64,000 bases of DNA from JAIRMO01 sp046533115 (GTDB taxonomy: Bacteria > Spirochaetota > Spirochaetia > Treponematales > Breznakiellaceae), in contig NZ_JAJQRC010000010.1 in assembly GCF_046533115.1 (NCBI RefSeq), forward strand, positions 1-64,000, in the 5' to 3' direction. The position numbers and the translations under genes were made by a program. Below, in pieces: positions 34,030-43,502 of the stretch (positions are counted from its first letter, which is position 1; each line of letters starts with the position of its first letter). The notes below the pieces were generated by a model. The model saw nothing but the letters and a program-made list of their open reading frames with translations. It ran no database searches and had not been told where the DNA came from.

Positions 34030-35736
34030 TTAATTTTCCACAAAGCTTTTAACAGCTTTTGGCAGCCCTAATATGTATTTACCGATTCTGTATTCCAGAG
34101 AATTAATAACCTTATTGATTGCAGAAACATCAACAAAATTACTATTTCTATCCTCTGGTGGAATTGCAATCCTGTAATCATAGCCTTCGTTCCATGCAAT
34201 ATATACAATCAGCCGCTCAACAGCATGTAACATACATTCATCAGGTGTAGATTCATGACCAATATCATCCTGAGATAATTTCAGATTAAAAAGGGGGGTT
34301 AAGGCGACAGGTCTATACCAAAACATAGCACCAATTGGAAAAACCATGCTTTTAATAATTTCAAAATTAATTTCTTTCTTACATCCTAATTTATTCCATA
34401 ATGCACCCATACTATTTCGTAGACGTCTAGAGAAATCAAGTAGAAAGATACCTCTAAAAACATATGGTACTTCGGGTATTACAACACCAAGGTTACTGTT
34501 AATAAAAAATTCATTAACTATAGAATTAATATTATATAATAATGAATTGAGCAGATCGTTAAGCCAGGTAATGCCGATCCATTCTTCAGCATCAAGCAAA
34601 TTTTTTGTATGAAAATGACCAACAATGTCATAGTGATTTAAGCGATCTTTAATGGATAACCATGGTATAATATCCCCCCCCTGATTTTTTATGATGATTA
34701 TTTCTTTTAATTTTGAAAAGCATGTTTGACCCTTAAGAAAATTATAAACAACATCTTTTTTTTCAGGACTATCGGTTGTAATATAAAGATCAAAATTTAC
34801 GTTTGTATTATTAAGGAATATCATATATTTATCTAAAATATCTGTATAATACAAATGCAGATGTATTGCTGTTTTTACATTCCGAAAACTATTTATATTT
34901 TTTTCCGCATTAGATATAAGCTTGTTTTGAATAAAAAGCATTGTATTAGGATCGTAAATTTGATTAAGATAATCAAAAACAATAGATACAGGATAGTTGG
35001 TATTTTCCCGCAGGAGGGAAATAATATATCCAGGACAAGGAAAACTAAGAAAAGATCTTATCTTTAAAACGGGAACCCTAAATTTCAGGCATAAATCTGG
35101 CCGTCTGACCGCAAGATCAGATTTGATTTCGGGAAATCTTGATTTATCAAGAAATACCGAATATCTGAACCCGGCTTTTATCAATATTTGGGTAAATTGG
35201 GTTTCATAATTTTGAATTACCTTTTCAAGTTTATTTTCATATCTGACATTCTCCCAAAAGGTTTGGAAGATTCCGGAATTAACAACTTTTTTATTAAAAC
35301 AAATAAAATAACTTTGTATATGTTCGGGTATGGGCCTGCGACTCTTGGGCATTCCAAATCTATCATTTTTGTTGTTTGTTAATCCCCAGAAGTCAACGTC
35401 TTTTTCTTCCATTTCAAGATAAACATTTCCAAGATCAAAAACAGGACCAAAACAGGTGTCGTTCATCAATGTTAAATTATCATATCGGGAAAGGTTTTTC
35501 CATCCGTCTTTTAGCATCGCATCCTTCCATGCGCCAAAATCAAATCCCTTGTTTTCCCGCAAAACAATTTCATCGCTGAATTCTGAAAGTTTGTTATATT
35601 GTTCACTGGATAGCGAACTGTTTGAAATGACCACTATTCTGGTATATAGGCGGCGAATATTTTCCAACAGATAGATCACATGATCTGAAAGAAAATTGTA
35701 TTTATTGTAATGGACAAAGAATAGTATTCGATTCAT
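34030..35736 (-). CDS. RgpF-type rhamnan synthesis family protein
   Basis: A 568-residue protein of the RgpF family, named from streptococcal rhamnose-glucose polysaccharide synthesis. N-terminal part: FFVHYNKYNFLSDHVIYLLENI, ENKGFDFGAWKDAM and LTLMNDTCFGP. Second half: IHLHLYYTDILDKYM, KNQGGDIIPWLSIKDRL, VGHFHTKNL and FPIGAMFWYRPVAL. The two halves suggest two GT-like modules. RgpF proteins add rhamnose or act on side chains; exact role here is unknown. Strongly AT-rich. About 75 bp separates it from the previous gene, with GAG-rich bases before the ATG. Confidence 0.85.
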   Translation of the reverse strand: MNRILFFVHYNKYNFLSDHVIYLLENIRRLYTRIVVISNSSLSSEQYNKLSEFSDEIVLRENKGFDFGAWKDAMLKDGWKNLSRYDNLTLMNDTCFGPVFDLGNVYLEMEEKDVDFWGLTNNKNDRFGMPKSRRPIPEHIQSYFICFNKKVVNSGIFQTFWENVRYENKLEKVIQNYETQFTQILIKAGFRYSVFLDKSRFPEIKSDLAVRRPDLCLKFRVPVLKIRSFLSFPCPGYIISLLRENTNYPVSIVFDYLNQIYDPNTMLFIQNKLISNAEKNINSFRNVKTAIHLHLYYTDILDKYMIFLNNTNVNFDLYITTDSPEKKDVVYNFLKGQTCFSKLKEIIIIKNQGGDIIPWLSIKDRLNHYDIVGHFHTKNLLDAEEWIGITWLNDLLNSLLYNINSIVNEFFINSNLGVVIPEVPYVFRGIFLLDFSRRLRNSMGALWNKLGCKKEINFEIIKSMVFPIGAMFWYRPVALTPLFNLKLSQDDIGHESTPDECMLHAVERLIVYIAWNEGYDYRIAIPPEDRNSNFVDVSAINKVINSLEYRIGKYILGLPKAVKSFVEN

Positions 35737-35811
35737 ATATTTCTCTTTTCTCGTCCAGCAGACACGCTTTCTGGAGTTATGTTCTTTCTTGGGAGGCCCG
35801 ATCGAAAATAG

Positions 35812-36705
35812 TCAGGCGAAGAAACGTAATGAACTTAATATTTTTATCATGAATTTCTTAATAAGTTTAGGAAAAAACAAGAAAAAAAGACCTATTTTAT
35901 ATGCTTTTGATTTTTTTAAAACAATAGGGGTATAGAAAGGAACAGTTTTAAGAAATAATAATGGGGGCATTCTATCTTTATAAATCTCTTTCTGTTCTTC
36001 ATCTAATAATTCATAGATTTCCAAAAAAACTTTATATATATGAATAATTAATCGTTCCCTGTTTTTTGTACCAGAATTATGATCCCTATAATAGGCAAGT
36101 ATATCATTATGATAATAAAATTTTGCATTATTGAGAGCGCATGTTACCCAGAAGAAATAATCTTCTTCTGCTTTCAATTTTTCAGAAAATATTATTTTAT
36201 AATTTAATAAAAATGCATTTGATATTAGCGCTGCATGTATGGGAAAAATGAATGAAGATTCCCAGCCATAAATTAAACCACTGGGAGAGAAATCAATATT
36301 ACAGATGCTGTGATTTCTTATTTGGTTGTTGTTAATAAGATAAGCATGATCTGATATTATAATATCACAACTATTTTTCTTTAATAATTTTAGTTGTAGC
36401 TCGAACTTATTATTAGCAATTATATCATCAGAATCAAGAAATTGTATATAATCACCATTTGCTATTTTTAGTCCATAATTTCTTGCTGAACTTACCCCAC
36501 CATTTTCCTTTTTAAAATACCTAAAACGCGAATCTCTTTTACACCATTTTTGGGCTATTTCATCTGTATTATCAGGCGATCCATCGTTAACAATAATACA
36601 TTCCCAATCAGGATATGTCTGGCTAATAACAGATTCCAGACATATATCAAGATATCGAGCCTGATTATAACAGGGAACAATTATAGATACTAATTGGTTT
36701 TTCAT
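35812..36705 (-). CDS. Glycosyltransferase family 2
   Basis: A 297-residue GT-A enzyme with the standard GT2 start VSIIVPCYNQARYLDICLESVISQTYPDWECIIVNDGS in its first 45 residues, ARNYGLKIANGDYIQFLDSDD (metal DxD) near residues 78-98 and a C-terminal amphipathic tail. The motifs make the family certain, but donor and acceptor cannot be told. One of the most AT-rich genes in the window, with short non-coding gaps of about 70 bp on each side, unlike the coupled genes downstream. Confidence 0.88.
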   Translation of the reverse strand: MKNQLVSIIVPCYNQARYLDICLESVISQTYPDWECIIVNDGSPDNTDEIAQKWCKRDSRFRYFKKENGGVSSARNYGLKIANGDYIQFLDSDDIIANNKFELQLKLLKKNSCDIIISDHAYLINNNQIRNHSICNIDFSPSGLIYGWESSFIFPIHAALISNAFLLNYKIIFSEKLKAEEDYFFWVTCALNNAKFYYHNDILAYYRDHNSGTKNRERLIIHIYKVFLEIYELLDEEQKEIYKDRMPPLLFLKTVPFYTPIVLKKSKAYKIGLFFLFFPKLIKKFMIKILSSLRFFA

Positions 36706-36774
36706 AAATAATCCACTTTGATTCGACTGATTCTATATTATACCTTTGTTCTATAAATACGAGAAATGATTTGC

Positions 36775-37857
36775 TTACGAATTCAGTGTCTTCAATAATT
36801 CTCCGGGTGATAATTTACCAACGTCATTATATAAATATTTTTCATATATAATATCGTTAGCGGTTTTACCACTGTTTACCCTGTTAAAATTATCGATTAT
36901 AGCTGGTATTCTTTCTTCATAAAATTCTTTTGTACATTGTTTTAGAACATTTTCTATATCGTCATCCATACTAAAATGAATAATGCCGTCATGATTAAAA
37001 AGGCTATCAATCTTTGTGGCACCTAAATAAACCGGTATGGTCATGGAAGCAAGACAATTTGTGATTTTTTCAGTAAAACCATAAGGGGTTATTTCATTCT
37101 CTATAACGATAGAAAAGCGGTAATCTTTATAGGGTTCAGATATTTCAAAATATCTTCCGCCATCAAATTTTCCATAAGCGTCTGCTAGTTGATTTGTTTT
37201 GCACTGCATGGCGATGGCGTTTCTATATTTATGCAAAGGAACCATTGTTTTGCCGGAAGCAATTACCGAAATATTCTTACTTTTGTATTTATATTGATTA
37301 GCCGCCTCTATTCCCAATTCGGATGAATTATATTGGGGTTTTATATAATACGGAACATAGCGGGCATTGGGGATTGCTTCAAGTATTTTATCAGAATAAG
37401 TAAAAATCAAATCAAAATCGTTTTCAAGACCTTTTTGTTTCTCAAAAATTTTATAATCACCGGGCACAATAATTTCCGACTCAACAAGCATGCCGTATCG
37501 TTTTTGCGGTTTTCCCATTGTTTCACGCATGGAATTATGGGTATAAAAATGAGTGTCTAATCCAAAATTATATCTGTCCCACTCGAAATACTTGTTATAA
37601 CTATAAACCAGATGCGCGCCGTGTATATCCCGGAGAAAGAATAATTCTAATTTCTTTCCCTCGGAATTATAAATATCAGGATACTTATTGTTTAATGGAA
37701 AACCCATATTGTATAACGGCATATACACTTTTCCGTAAGTTTTATGAATATAATCAACTCCAAGTATTTTCTTTAAATAGTTTTTTATTTTTTTCCTAAA
37801 TAATTTTGGCAAGAATAACTTTAGAGTTGTTTTCATTAAAGAACCAATTGAGGTCAT
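36775..37857 (-). CDS. GT10 family fucosyl/colitosyltransferase-like protein
   Basis: A 360-residue transferase with the GT10 donor motif YRFSIVIENEITPYGFTEKITNCLASMTIPVYLG in its C-terminal third (near residues 245-280). GT10 enzymes use GDP-L-fucose. Here the adjacent genes make GDP-L-colitose (3-deoxy-L-fucose), so colitose is the more likely donor by context. The N-terminal 30 residues are basic and may hold it at the membrane. ATG 37857 has GGAA 6 nt upstream; M8 is an alternative. It follows colD by about 50 bp. Confidence 0.8.
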   Translation of the reverse strand: MTSIGSLMKTTLKLFLPKLFRKKIKNYLKKILGVDYIHKTYGKVYMPLYNMGFPLNNKYPDIYNSEGKKLELFFLRDIHGAHLVYSYNKYFEWDRYNFGLDTHFYTHNSMRETMGKPQKRYGMLVESEIIVPGDYKIFEKQKGLENDFDLIFTYSDKILEAIPNARYVPYYIKPQYNSSELGIEAANQYKYKSKNISVIASGKTMVPLHKYRNAIAMQCKTNQLADAYGKFDGGRYFEISEPYKDYRFSIVIENEITPYGFTEKITNCLASMTIPVYLGATKIDSLFNHDGIIHFSMDDDIENVLKQCTKEFYEERIPAIIDNFNRVNSGKTANDIIYEKYLYNDVGKLSPGELLKTLNS

Positions 37858-37906
37858 ACAATTTCCAGAATAAATTTTATTTCAGAACTATCCATAAAGG
37901 AATATT

Positions 37907-39082
37907 TCATTTGAGAAAATTTCCAAGCGCTTCATATAAATAATCAATTTTATCACGTATATCAAAATGATGATTACCGACAAAAAAACCATTCTTATCA
38001 ATATATTCTGCGTTTTTCATTTCACCATATAATTCATAATTGAAATATTTTAATACTTCGTTTTTTGTAAAATTTCCTGCAACGATCGGACGAACCTCAA
38101 TATTCTTTTTTGTCAGATAATCCATGATCTCTTTCCTTGTTATGGAAACATTTGGCTTTAAGACAAGTGAAAACCCAAACCAGCTAGATTGACCAATTTC
38201 CTTCTGGATGAAAAAAGATGGATTGTTATTAAATATATTTATGAAATAAGCGGCATTTGATCTTCGGAATTTAAGAAAATCAGATAACTTTTTTAGTTGT
38301 TCGGAACCAATTGCCCCCATCATTTCAATTGGGCGGAAGTTATATCCGGGTAAAACAAAGCGGTATAATTCCTCAAATTGATTATCACTTTTTTGAGTCG
38401 TAACCAGATTTTTTTTTGGTAGATTTCTAGTCCATCCATGAGCACGCATACAGAGCATTATTTGATATAATTCTTCATCATCGGTAACAATCATCCCGCC
38501 TTCCATAGTAGATATGTGATGTGAGAAAAAACTGGAATATGTCCCCAGTAAACCCCAGGTACCGGCCTGTCTGCCGTTTAATTCAGCCCCCAATGATTCA
38601 CAATTATCTTCAAACAGAATAATATTTTTATCATTTATTATTTTTTGTATTTGACTAAAATCATTTGGATTTCCAAGAAGATTTACAATAACAATCATCC
38701 TGGTATTTTCTGAAACAGCTTCTTGTAATTTTTTTAAATCATAATTTAACGTCGCCAAATCGATATCGACAAATTTAAGCCTTAAACCATACTGATATAA
38801 TGGATAATAAGTTGTTGGCCATGAAACAGCCGGAACAATAACCTCGTCCCCCGGTTTGAGATTATATTTCTTTCTGTAAAAAAGAGCTGCAACGCCAAGA
38901 AGATTTGCACTGGAACCGGAATTTACCATTACGCAGTATTTTGAACCAACAAAACAGGCGAATTCCTCCTCGTACCTTCTTACATATTCTCCCATTGTAG
39001 TCCGATTACTATCCAAGACTCTTTTGATGGCCTTGATCTCGTTATCATCCCAACTGCTTAAAGCGAGTTCATACTTTATCAT
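37907..39082 (-). CDS. colD: GDP-4-keto-6-deoxy-D-mannose 3-dehydratase
   Basis: PLP enzyme removing the C3 hydroxyl of GDP-4-keto-6-deoxymannose on the way to GDP-L-colitose. The 391-residue protein is of the DegT/DnrJ/EryC1 fold, but the PLP-binding Lys is replaced by His: FFSHHISTMEGG, with His188 at the same number as in E. coli ColD. That substitution separates ColD from ordinary aminotransferases such as perosamine synthase. Other ColD-like blocks are VPAVSWPTTYYPLYQYGL, LLGNPNDFSQI and CMRAHGWTRNLPKKN. The ATG overlaps colC by 14 bp and has AGGA 7 nt upstream. Confidence 0.92.
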   Translation of the reverse strand: MIKYELALSSWDDNEIKAIKRVLDSNRTTMGEYVRRYEEEFACFVGSKYCVMVNSGSSANLLGVAALFYRKKYNLKPGDEVIVPAVSWPTTYYPLYQYGLRLKFVDIDLATLNYDLKKLQEAVSENTRMIVIVNLLGNPNDFSQIQKIINDKNIILFEDNCESLGAELNGRQAGTWGLLGTYSSFFSHHISTMEGGMIVTDDEELYQIMLCMRAHGWTRNLPKKNLVTTQKSDNQFEELYRFVLPGYNFRPIEMMGAIGSEQLKKLSDFLKFRRSNAAYFINIFNNNPSFFIQKEIGQSSWFGFSLVLKPNVSITRKEIMDYLTKKNIEVRPIVAGNFTKNEVLKYFNYELYGEMKNAEYIDKNGFFVGNHHFDIRDKIDYLYEALGNFLK

Positions 39083-39998
39083 TGACGTATCCTAAAAAAA
39101 ATTGATATGTTCTTTCTATGCCTTGTTCAAGTGAGACTTGCGGCTTCCAACCCCATTTGCTCTGAAGATCGATATTCAATAATTTTTGTTTCATACCCAC
39201 CGGCATGGAAGTATTATAAATAAAAGAACCTTTATATTCCAGAATTTTCTTTATAGTTTCATAATACTCATTAATTGAATAATCAAAACCAAGTCCGACA
39301 TTCATTACACTGGGGACATCTTCAAAATTCTCGATTGCTTTGGCAACACATGATGCAAGATCCGAGGCGTACATAAATTCCCGCCGTGCGGTACCATCCC
39401 CCCATATTTCTATTTCTGGTAATTTGGAAACGACTGCATTATAAATTTTTTTAATGACCGCCGGTATCATGTGAGAGTTTGCTTCATCAAACTTATCCCA
39501 GCGGCCATATAAATTACAAGGAATAAATGTCTTATATTGATACCCCGGATATTCTCTTGAAATATATTCACACATCTTTAGAATTGACAATTTAGCGAGG
39601 GCATATCCTTCATTTGTGGGTTCAAGTTCAGCTTGTAGTATATATTCTTCTTTAAGAGGATTTTTATAATTTCTGGGATAGGTACAAGAACTTGACAGGT
39701 TGAGAAATTTCTTTATTCCATGCTCTTTAGCCGCTTTGACCAGATTGATACCCATCAATGCATTTTCGGTAAAAAATTTATACATATCTTTCATATTAGC
39801 CTGAATGCCTCCAACTTTACCAGCACAGTGGATAATCATATCAGGTTTTGTTTTTTTTAGATAAATTTTGATGTCGTTAAAATTTAATAAATTAAGTTCG
39901 GATGATGGAGGTTTAAGTATATCATGCTTTGTTATGTCTTCATTCTCAAGAAGATTACGACCAACCATTCCATTTGAACCGCTAATAAATATTTTCAT
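39069..39998 (-). CDS. colC: GDP-L-colitose synthase (or GDP-L-fucose synthase)
   Basis: An extended SDR enzyme that epimerises C5 and reduces C4. The 309-residue protein has the Rossmann motif ISGSNGMVGRNLLE, KVGGIQANMKDMYKFF, the SSSCTYP catalytic Ser, YALAK (Tyr-x3-Lys) and WGDGTARREFMYASDLA. Fcl (fucose) and ColC (colitose) share these motifs; the adjacent colD makes the colitose role more likely. ATG 39998 fits the family N-terminus MKIFISGSNG; an in-frame GTG at 40007 is possible. It overlaps colD and lies about 45 bp after gmd. Confidence 0.85.
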   Translation of the reverse strand: MKIFISGSNGMVGRNLLENEDITKHDILKPPSSELNLLNFNDIKIYLKKTKPDMIIHCAGKVGGIQANMKDMYKFFTENALMGINLVKAAKEHGIKKFLNLSSSCTYPRNYKNPLKEEYILQAELEPTNEGYALAKLSILKMCEYISREYPGYQYKTFIPCNLYGRWDKFDEANSHMIPAVIKKIYNAVVSKLPEIEIWGDGTARREFMYASDLASCVAKAIENFEDVPSVMNVGLGFDYSINEYYETIKKILEYKGSFIYNTSMPVGMKQKLLNIDLQSKWGWKPQVSLEQGIERTYQFFLGYVNDKV

Positions 39999-40042
39999 AT
40001 GATCCACATATCTTTGTATAGATTATTCACAAATGTTTGTGT

Positions 40043-41128
40043 TTACTCATAATAATTACGAATAAAATAACCACCATCTCTAAGATGTATTTCTCTCTGT
40101 GCCAACAGGATGTCATTCTTAACCATCATCTTTATCAATTCCGGCAGGTTGACCTTTGGTTTCCATCCAAGTTTTGTTCTTGCTTTTGAAGAATCTCCAA
40201 TAAGCAACTCGACCTCTGATGGGCGGAAATAACGGGGATCAATCTCAACCAATATTTTCCCGGTCAAATTGTCAATGGCCTTTTCATTAATTCCACTGCC
40301 TTCCCAAACAAGGGATATTCCCGCCTCTTTAAAAGCCATTGATATAAAATCCCGAACACTGGTAGTTATGCCGGTAGCAATAACGTAATCTTCCGGTTCT
40401 TCCTGCTGCAGCATGAGCCACATCAACTCAACATAATCGCCCGCATATCCCCAATCGCGTTTTGAATCAAGGTTCCCCATATAGAGTTTTTCCTGCAAGC
40501 CAAGTTTTATTCGGGCGGCGGCCCTGGTTACTTTTCTGGTTACAAAGGTTTCCCCCCGAATCGGGCTTTCATGGTTAAAAAGAATACCATTACATGCATA
40601 CAGTCCATAACTTTCACGGTAATTTACGGTGATCCAGTAAGCATAAAGTTTTGCGCATGCATAAGGACTGCGGGGATAGAAAGGGGTCGTTTCTTTTTGC
40701 GGAATTTCCTTTACTTTACCGAATAATTCAGAAGTTGAAGCCTGATAAAAGCGGACTTTTTTCTCCAGTCCCAGAAGGCGAATCGCCTCTAAAAGGCGAA
40801 GCGTCCCTATCCCGTCATCATCTGCGGTATATTCAGGTACTTCAAAAGATACCTGTACATGACTCTGGGCGCCAAGATTATAAATTTCATCAGGTTGTAC
40901 TTGTTGGATAATACGGATAATATTGGACGTATCTGTTAAATCACCGTAATGTAAAATAAATTTTTTGTTTTCAACATGAGGATCCTGATAAAGATGATCT
41001 ATACGCTGGGTATTAAAATTCGATGCCCGCCGTTTTATACCGTGTACTTCATACCCTTTCTTTAAGAGTAATTCCGATAAATAAGCCCCATCCTGTCCAG
41101 TTACCCCAGTTATAAGCGCTGTCTTCAT
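40043..41128 (-). CDS. gmd: GDP-mannose 4,6-dehydratase
   Basis: Converts GDP-D-mannose to GDP-4-keto-6-deoxy-D-mannose, the shared precursor of fucose, colitose, rhamnose and perosamine. The 361-residue protein has ITGVTGQDGAYLSELLLKKGYEVHG, YNLGAQSHVQVSFEVPEYTA, the catalytic STSELFGK, YACAKLYAYW and NHESPIRGETFVTRKVTRA, all diagnostic. ATG 41128 was chosen because MKTALITG is the family start and TAGGA lies about 9 nt upstream; an ATG at 41146 adds six residues. It heads the gmd-colC-colD set. Confidence 0.95.
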   Translation of the reverse strand: MKTALITGVTGQDGAYLSELLLKKGYEVHGIKRRASNFNTQRIDHLYQDPHVENKKFILHYGDLTDTSNIIRIIQQVQPDEIYNLGAQSHVQVSFEVPEYTADDDGIGTLRLLEAIRLLGLEKKVRFYQASTSELFGKVKEIPQKETTPFYPRSPYACAKLYAYWITVNYRESYGLYACNGILFNHESPIRGETFVTRKVTRAAARIKLGLQEKLYMGNLDSKRDWGYAGDYVELMWLMLQQEEPEDYVIATGITTSVRDFISMAFKEAGISLVWEGSGINEKAIDNLTGKILVEIDPRYFRPSEVELLIGDSSKARTKLGWKPKVNLPELIKMMVKNDILLAQREIHLRDGGYFIRNYYE

Positions 41129-41147
41129 ATATATAGTCCTACCCATT

Positions 41148-42161
41148 TTAACAATCCAGGAATATCCATCCCGGATACTTTGATTTCACTTTTTCTGTAT
41201 CGGTTTTCAACCATTTGTTTGGCTGAATAACCATTTTTTCATTTGTTCTTACGGAAAGCAAAGCAGGCCAGAAGCCAAATGAAGAATTTGAAATAATAAA
41301 GTGATGACATTGACTCATCAGAAACATATCATAAGCGCCATGGTCATTATCGTTAATAGTAACATAAACAAAATGATATGGAAGTTTGCTTAACATTTGT
41401 TTGCTTTTTTCGATATCATCAGAAAATACAAAAAAATGAAAATCAACTAGTTTTTTCTCTTTAATGAGATAGTTTATAGCATTATAAAAATATTTCTGAT
41501 TTATAACATCAAGTACGGAACCCAAATAGTCACCCATGCGAATTTGTATCGCTACTGAACAACTACAGGAATTTATTTTATTGAGAAGTTCTTTATTTTT
41601 GTCATCCAGTCTTAAACTAAATGCGAATATCCTGCGCAATGAATCAATATCATAATTAGAATATTTATTAGTCTTCCAATAGCCGCCTAAATATATAGGC
41701 AGTCTTGAAAAGTCAATCTCATCAAGATTGTTTATCGTAAGATTTGAATCGTATTTATTGAATAATTTCTTATAAAGCATACGTTTTTTTATACCAGCCT
41801 TTCTCACAACAATATTTGGAAAAACATTTTCCAGTTCATATAATCTGTTCTCTTTCCCATTAATATCTTTTCCCCCATGTTCATACCATGATAAATCATA
41901 ACTCACTTCCCTGCCGGTAATCCGTCGTATTTCCTGTCCCATCACATATTGTCCCATCTGACTGCCCAATCCGCCGTCAATAATCGTTATTATTTCGGGA
42001 TTCTTCCGTATTTCATTTGAGAAGAAATAGGACAAATAACTTTTTGATTTTGAAATGTTTACCAAAAAAAAACGTTTGGATTTAACAATACTATTTCTAA
42101 GCGGATATGGTAAAATCGTCCGATAAATAGTTTTAATAACTGAAGGCATATTAATTTTCAA
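41148..42161 (-). CDS. GT11 family alpha-1,2-fucosyl/colitosyltransferase-like protein
   Basis: A 337-residue GT-B transferase. GT11 hallmarks are present: IIDGGLGSQMGQYVMG (motif near residue 58), IQIRMGDYLGS near residue 203 (the HxRRGD-type GDP-sugar motif, here with Gln and Met changes) and ISNSSFGFWPALLS near residue 294. The family transfers GDP-L-fucose; a GT11 enzyme (WbgN) transfers colitose in E. coli O55, which fits the GDP-colitose genes immediately downstream. It starts about 30 bp after the GT2 gene. The specific linkage is inference. Confidence 0.83.
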   Translation of the reverse strand: MKINMPSVIKTIYRTILPYPLRNSIVKSKRFFLVNISKSKSYLSYFFSNEIRKNPEIITIIDGGLGSQMGQYVMGQEIRRITGREVSYDLSWYEHGGKDINGKENRLYELENVFPNIVVRKAGIKKRMLYKKLFNKYDSNLTINNLDEIDFSRLPIYLGGYWKTNKYSNYDIDSLRRIFAFSLRLDDKNKELLNKINSCSCSVAIQIRMGDYLGSVLDVINQKYFYNAINYLIKEKKLVDFHFFVFSDDIEKSKQMLSKLPYHFVYVTINDNDHGAYDMFLMSQCHHFIISNSSFGFWPALLSVRTNEKMVIQPNKWLKTDTEKVKSKYPGWIFLDC

Positions 42162-42193
42162 TTAGCGCTATTATAAAAAGGTAGTAATTTTAA

Positions 42194-43201
42194 TTAGCCG
42201 ATGAAGAATCTACAATATAATTTTTTTATTTTTGATTTAATTTTTCTTTTTATATGAAAAAGACTATTTACAAAACGAAATAAAAATTCTGGAAAAATAA
42301 TGACCGGCAGACACATGAACAAATACTTTGGTTTATTATAGGACATAGCCTTCTTTATCATTAGTCTAGTATCCTTTGTTATTTTAAGTCCTTGTTCACG
42401 GGCATGGACAATTGTACCCGGATAACCTATAGACATACTTCTTTGCCCCAATTCATAAGCTATTGAAGCCTTGTCCAATAAATATTCATCAATCATCTTG
42501 AATAAATTTAAACCGAAAAGAAGAAGATTACCATTTTTATCCCACGTATTTCTCTGTGAGCATATATTGGGTATTATATCAATTTTATTTGAAACAATAG
42601 TTTTTTGAATAAAATGATTTAACAATTCTAAAACATAACCCATATGAATCCATGCAGAATCAAAATATTTTTCCATATTAAAAGACAACCATAAATCTTT
42701 TTTAACTATATTAGAAGAAATCAAAGAACATCTCCATTTTAATGATTTTATAAAAGTCTCTTTATCAAAGCATACATCACAATCATTGACGCAAGTAGTA
42801 TCTGGAATAAAATTTATATAAATATATGATGGCTTATATTCCCGTATATAGCCTAATACTCTACTTAAAGCTCCCTCAACTATTGAATCATTACCTGATA
42901 AGAGCCATACATATTGACTTTTTGAACATTTAACTACATTGTGAAAATTCCTATCTGGACCTATATTAGTTTCATTTGTGACATAAGTAAAGATATCTGG
43001 GTATAAAGAACGATATTTTTTACAAATACTTTCAGTTCTATCAGTACTACAATTATTTGAAACCAAAACAGAAACTTCATTCATAAGCGAGTTATTCAAA
43101 ATAATTGTGAATAAATTATTCAGATTAGTGTCTAAGGAATTTTCTTCATTATAACAGGGTAATCCAATAGTTAATATTTTATCATCGTTTTGCAAAAGCA
43201 T
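42194..43201 (-). CDS. Glycosyltransferase family 2, abequosyltransferase-like
   Basis: A 335-residue GT2 transferase. It opens LTIGLPCYNEENSLDTNLNNL, then VLVSNNCSTDRTESICKKY and TNIGPDRNFHNVV. The IGPDRNF block and the following YVWLLSGNDSIVEGAL resemble the Salmonella abequosyltransferase RfbV/WbaV, where the metal site reads GSDD; here it is SGND. That enzyme uses a CDP-3,6-dideoxyhexose, and this block makes a CDP-dideoxy sugar just upstream, so it is the best candidate for transferring it. Very AT-rich. Preceded by a 300-bp gap. Confidence 0.8.
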   Translation of the reverse strand: MLLQNDDKILTIGLPCYNEENSLDTNLNNLFTIILNNSLMNEVSVLVSNNCSTDRTESICKKYRSLYPDIFTYVTNETNIGPDRNFHNVVKCSKSQYVWLLSGNDSIVEGALSRVLGYIREYKPSYIYINFIPDTTCVNDCDVCFDKETFIKSLKWRCSLISSNIVKKDLWLSFNMEKYFDSAWIHMGYVLELLNHFIQKTIVSNKIDIIPNICSQRNTWDKNGNLLLFGLNLFKMIDEYLLDKASIAYELGQRSMSIGYPGTIVHAREQGLKITKDTRLMIKKAMSYNKPKYLFMCLPVIIFPEFLFRFVNSLFHIKRKIKSKIKKLYCRFFIG

Positions 43202-43502
43202 TATTTATAACCTCCAAATAATATTACTAGAGATTATGTCAAGTAATCATTCAATTGCAGATTTGTACCTAATTCAAGAATATACTTATCTATATTCTGT
43301 TGTTATATTTTACAGACACCATGGTTCCATTTGTTTTTGGCACCACCAGTAAATCACAATAAGATAATTATGGCATAAGACATTAGGCATACTTCCACTT
43401 AAACCTTTTTTCGTTTTTAAGATCAGTATCAATTTGTAGCATTCTATCCATAATTTATTACCCCCTTGTTGGCTGTATTGTTTTCGGTAATCATATTTTG
43501 AA
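43202..43502 (-). other. 300-bp gap within the glycosyltransferase run
   Basis: No gene of convincing length. On the minus strand AAGGGGG 9 nt before an ATG at 43451 opens a 22-codon frame (MDRMLQIDTDLKNEKRFKWKYA, stop at 43383-43385). A 16-codon frame starts just after the upstream stop. The sequence around 43300-43360 (TGGTGTCTGTAAAATATAACAACA on the minus strand) looks like a possible insertion-sequence end but has no partner. The gap may be a decayed gene or old insertion scar. Confidence 0.4.

Noticed and set aside
37907..39082. Perosamine synthase or other sugar aminotransferase
   Set aside because: The PLP lysine is replaced by His188, which marks ColD and excludes a normal aminotransferase.
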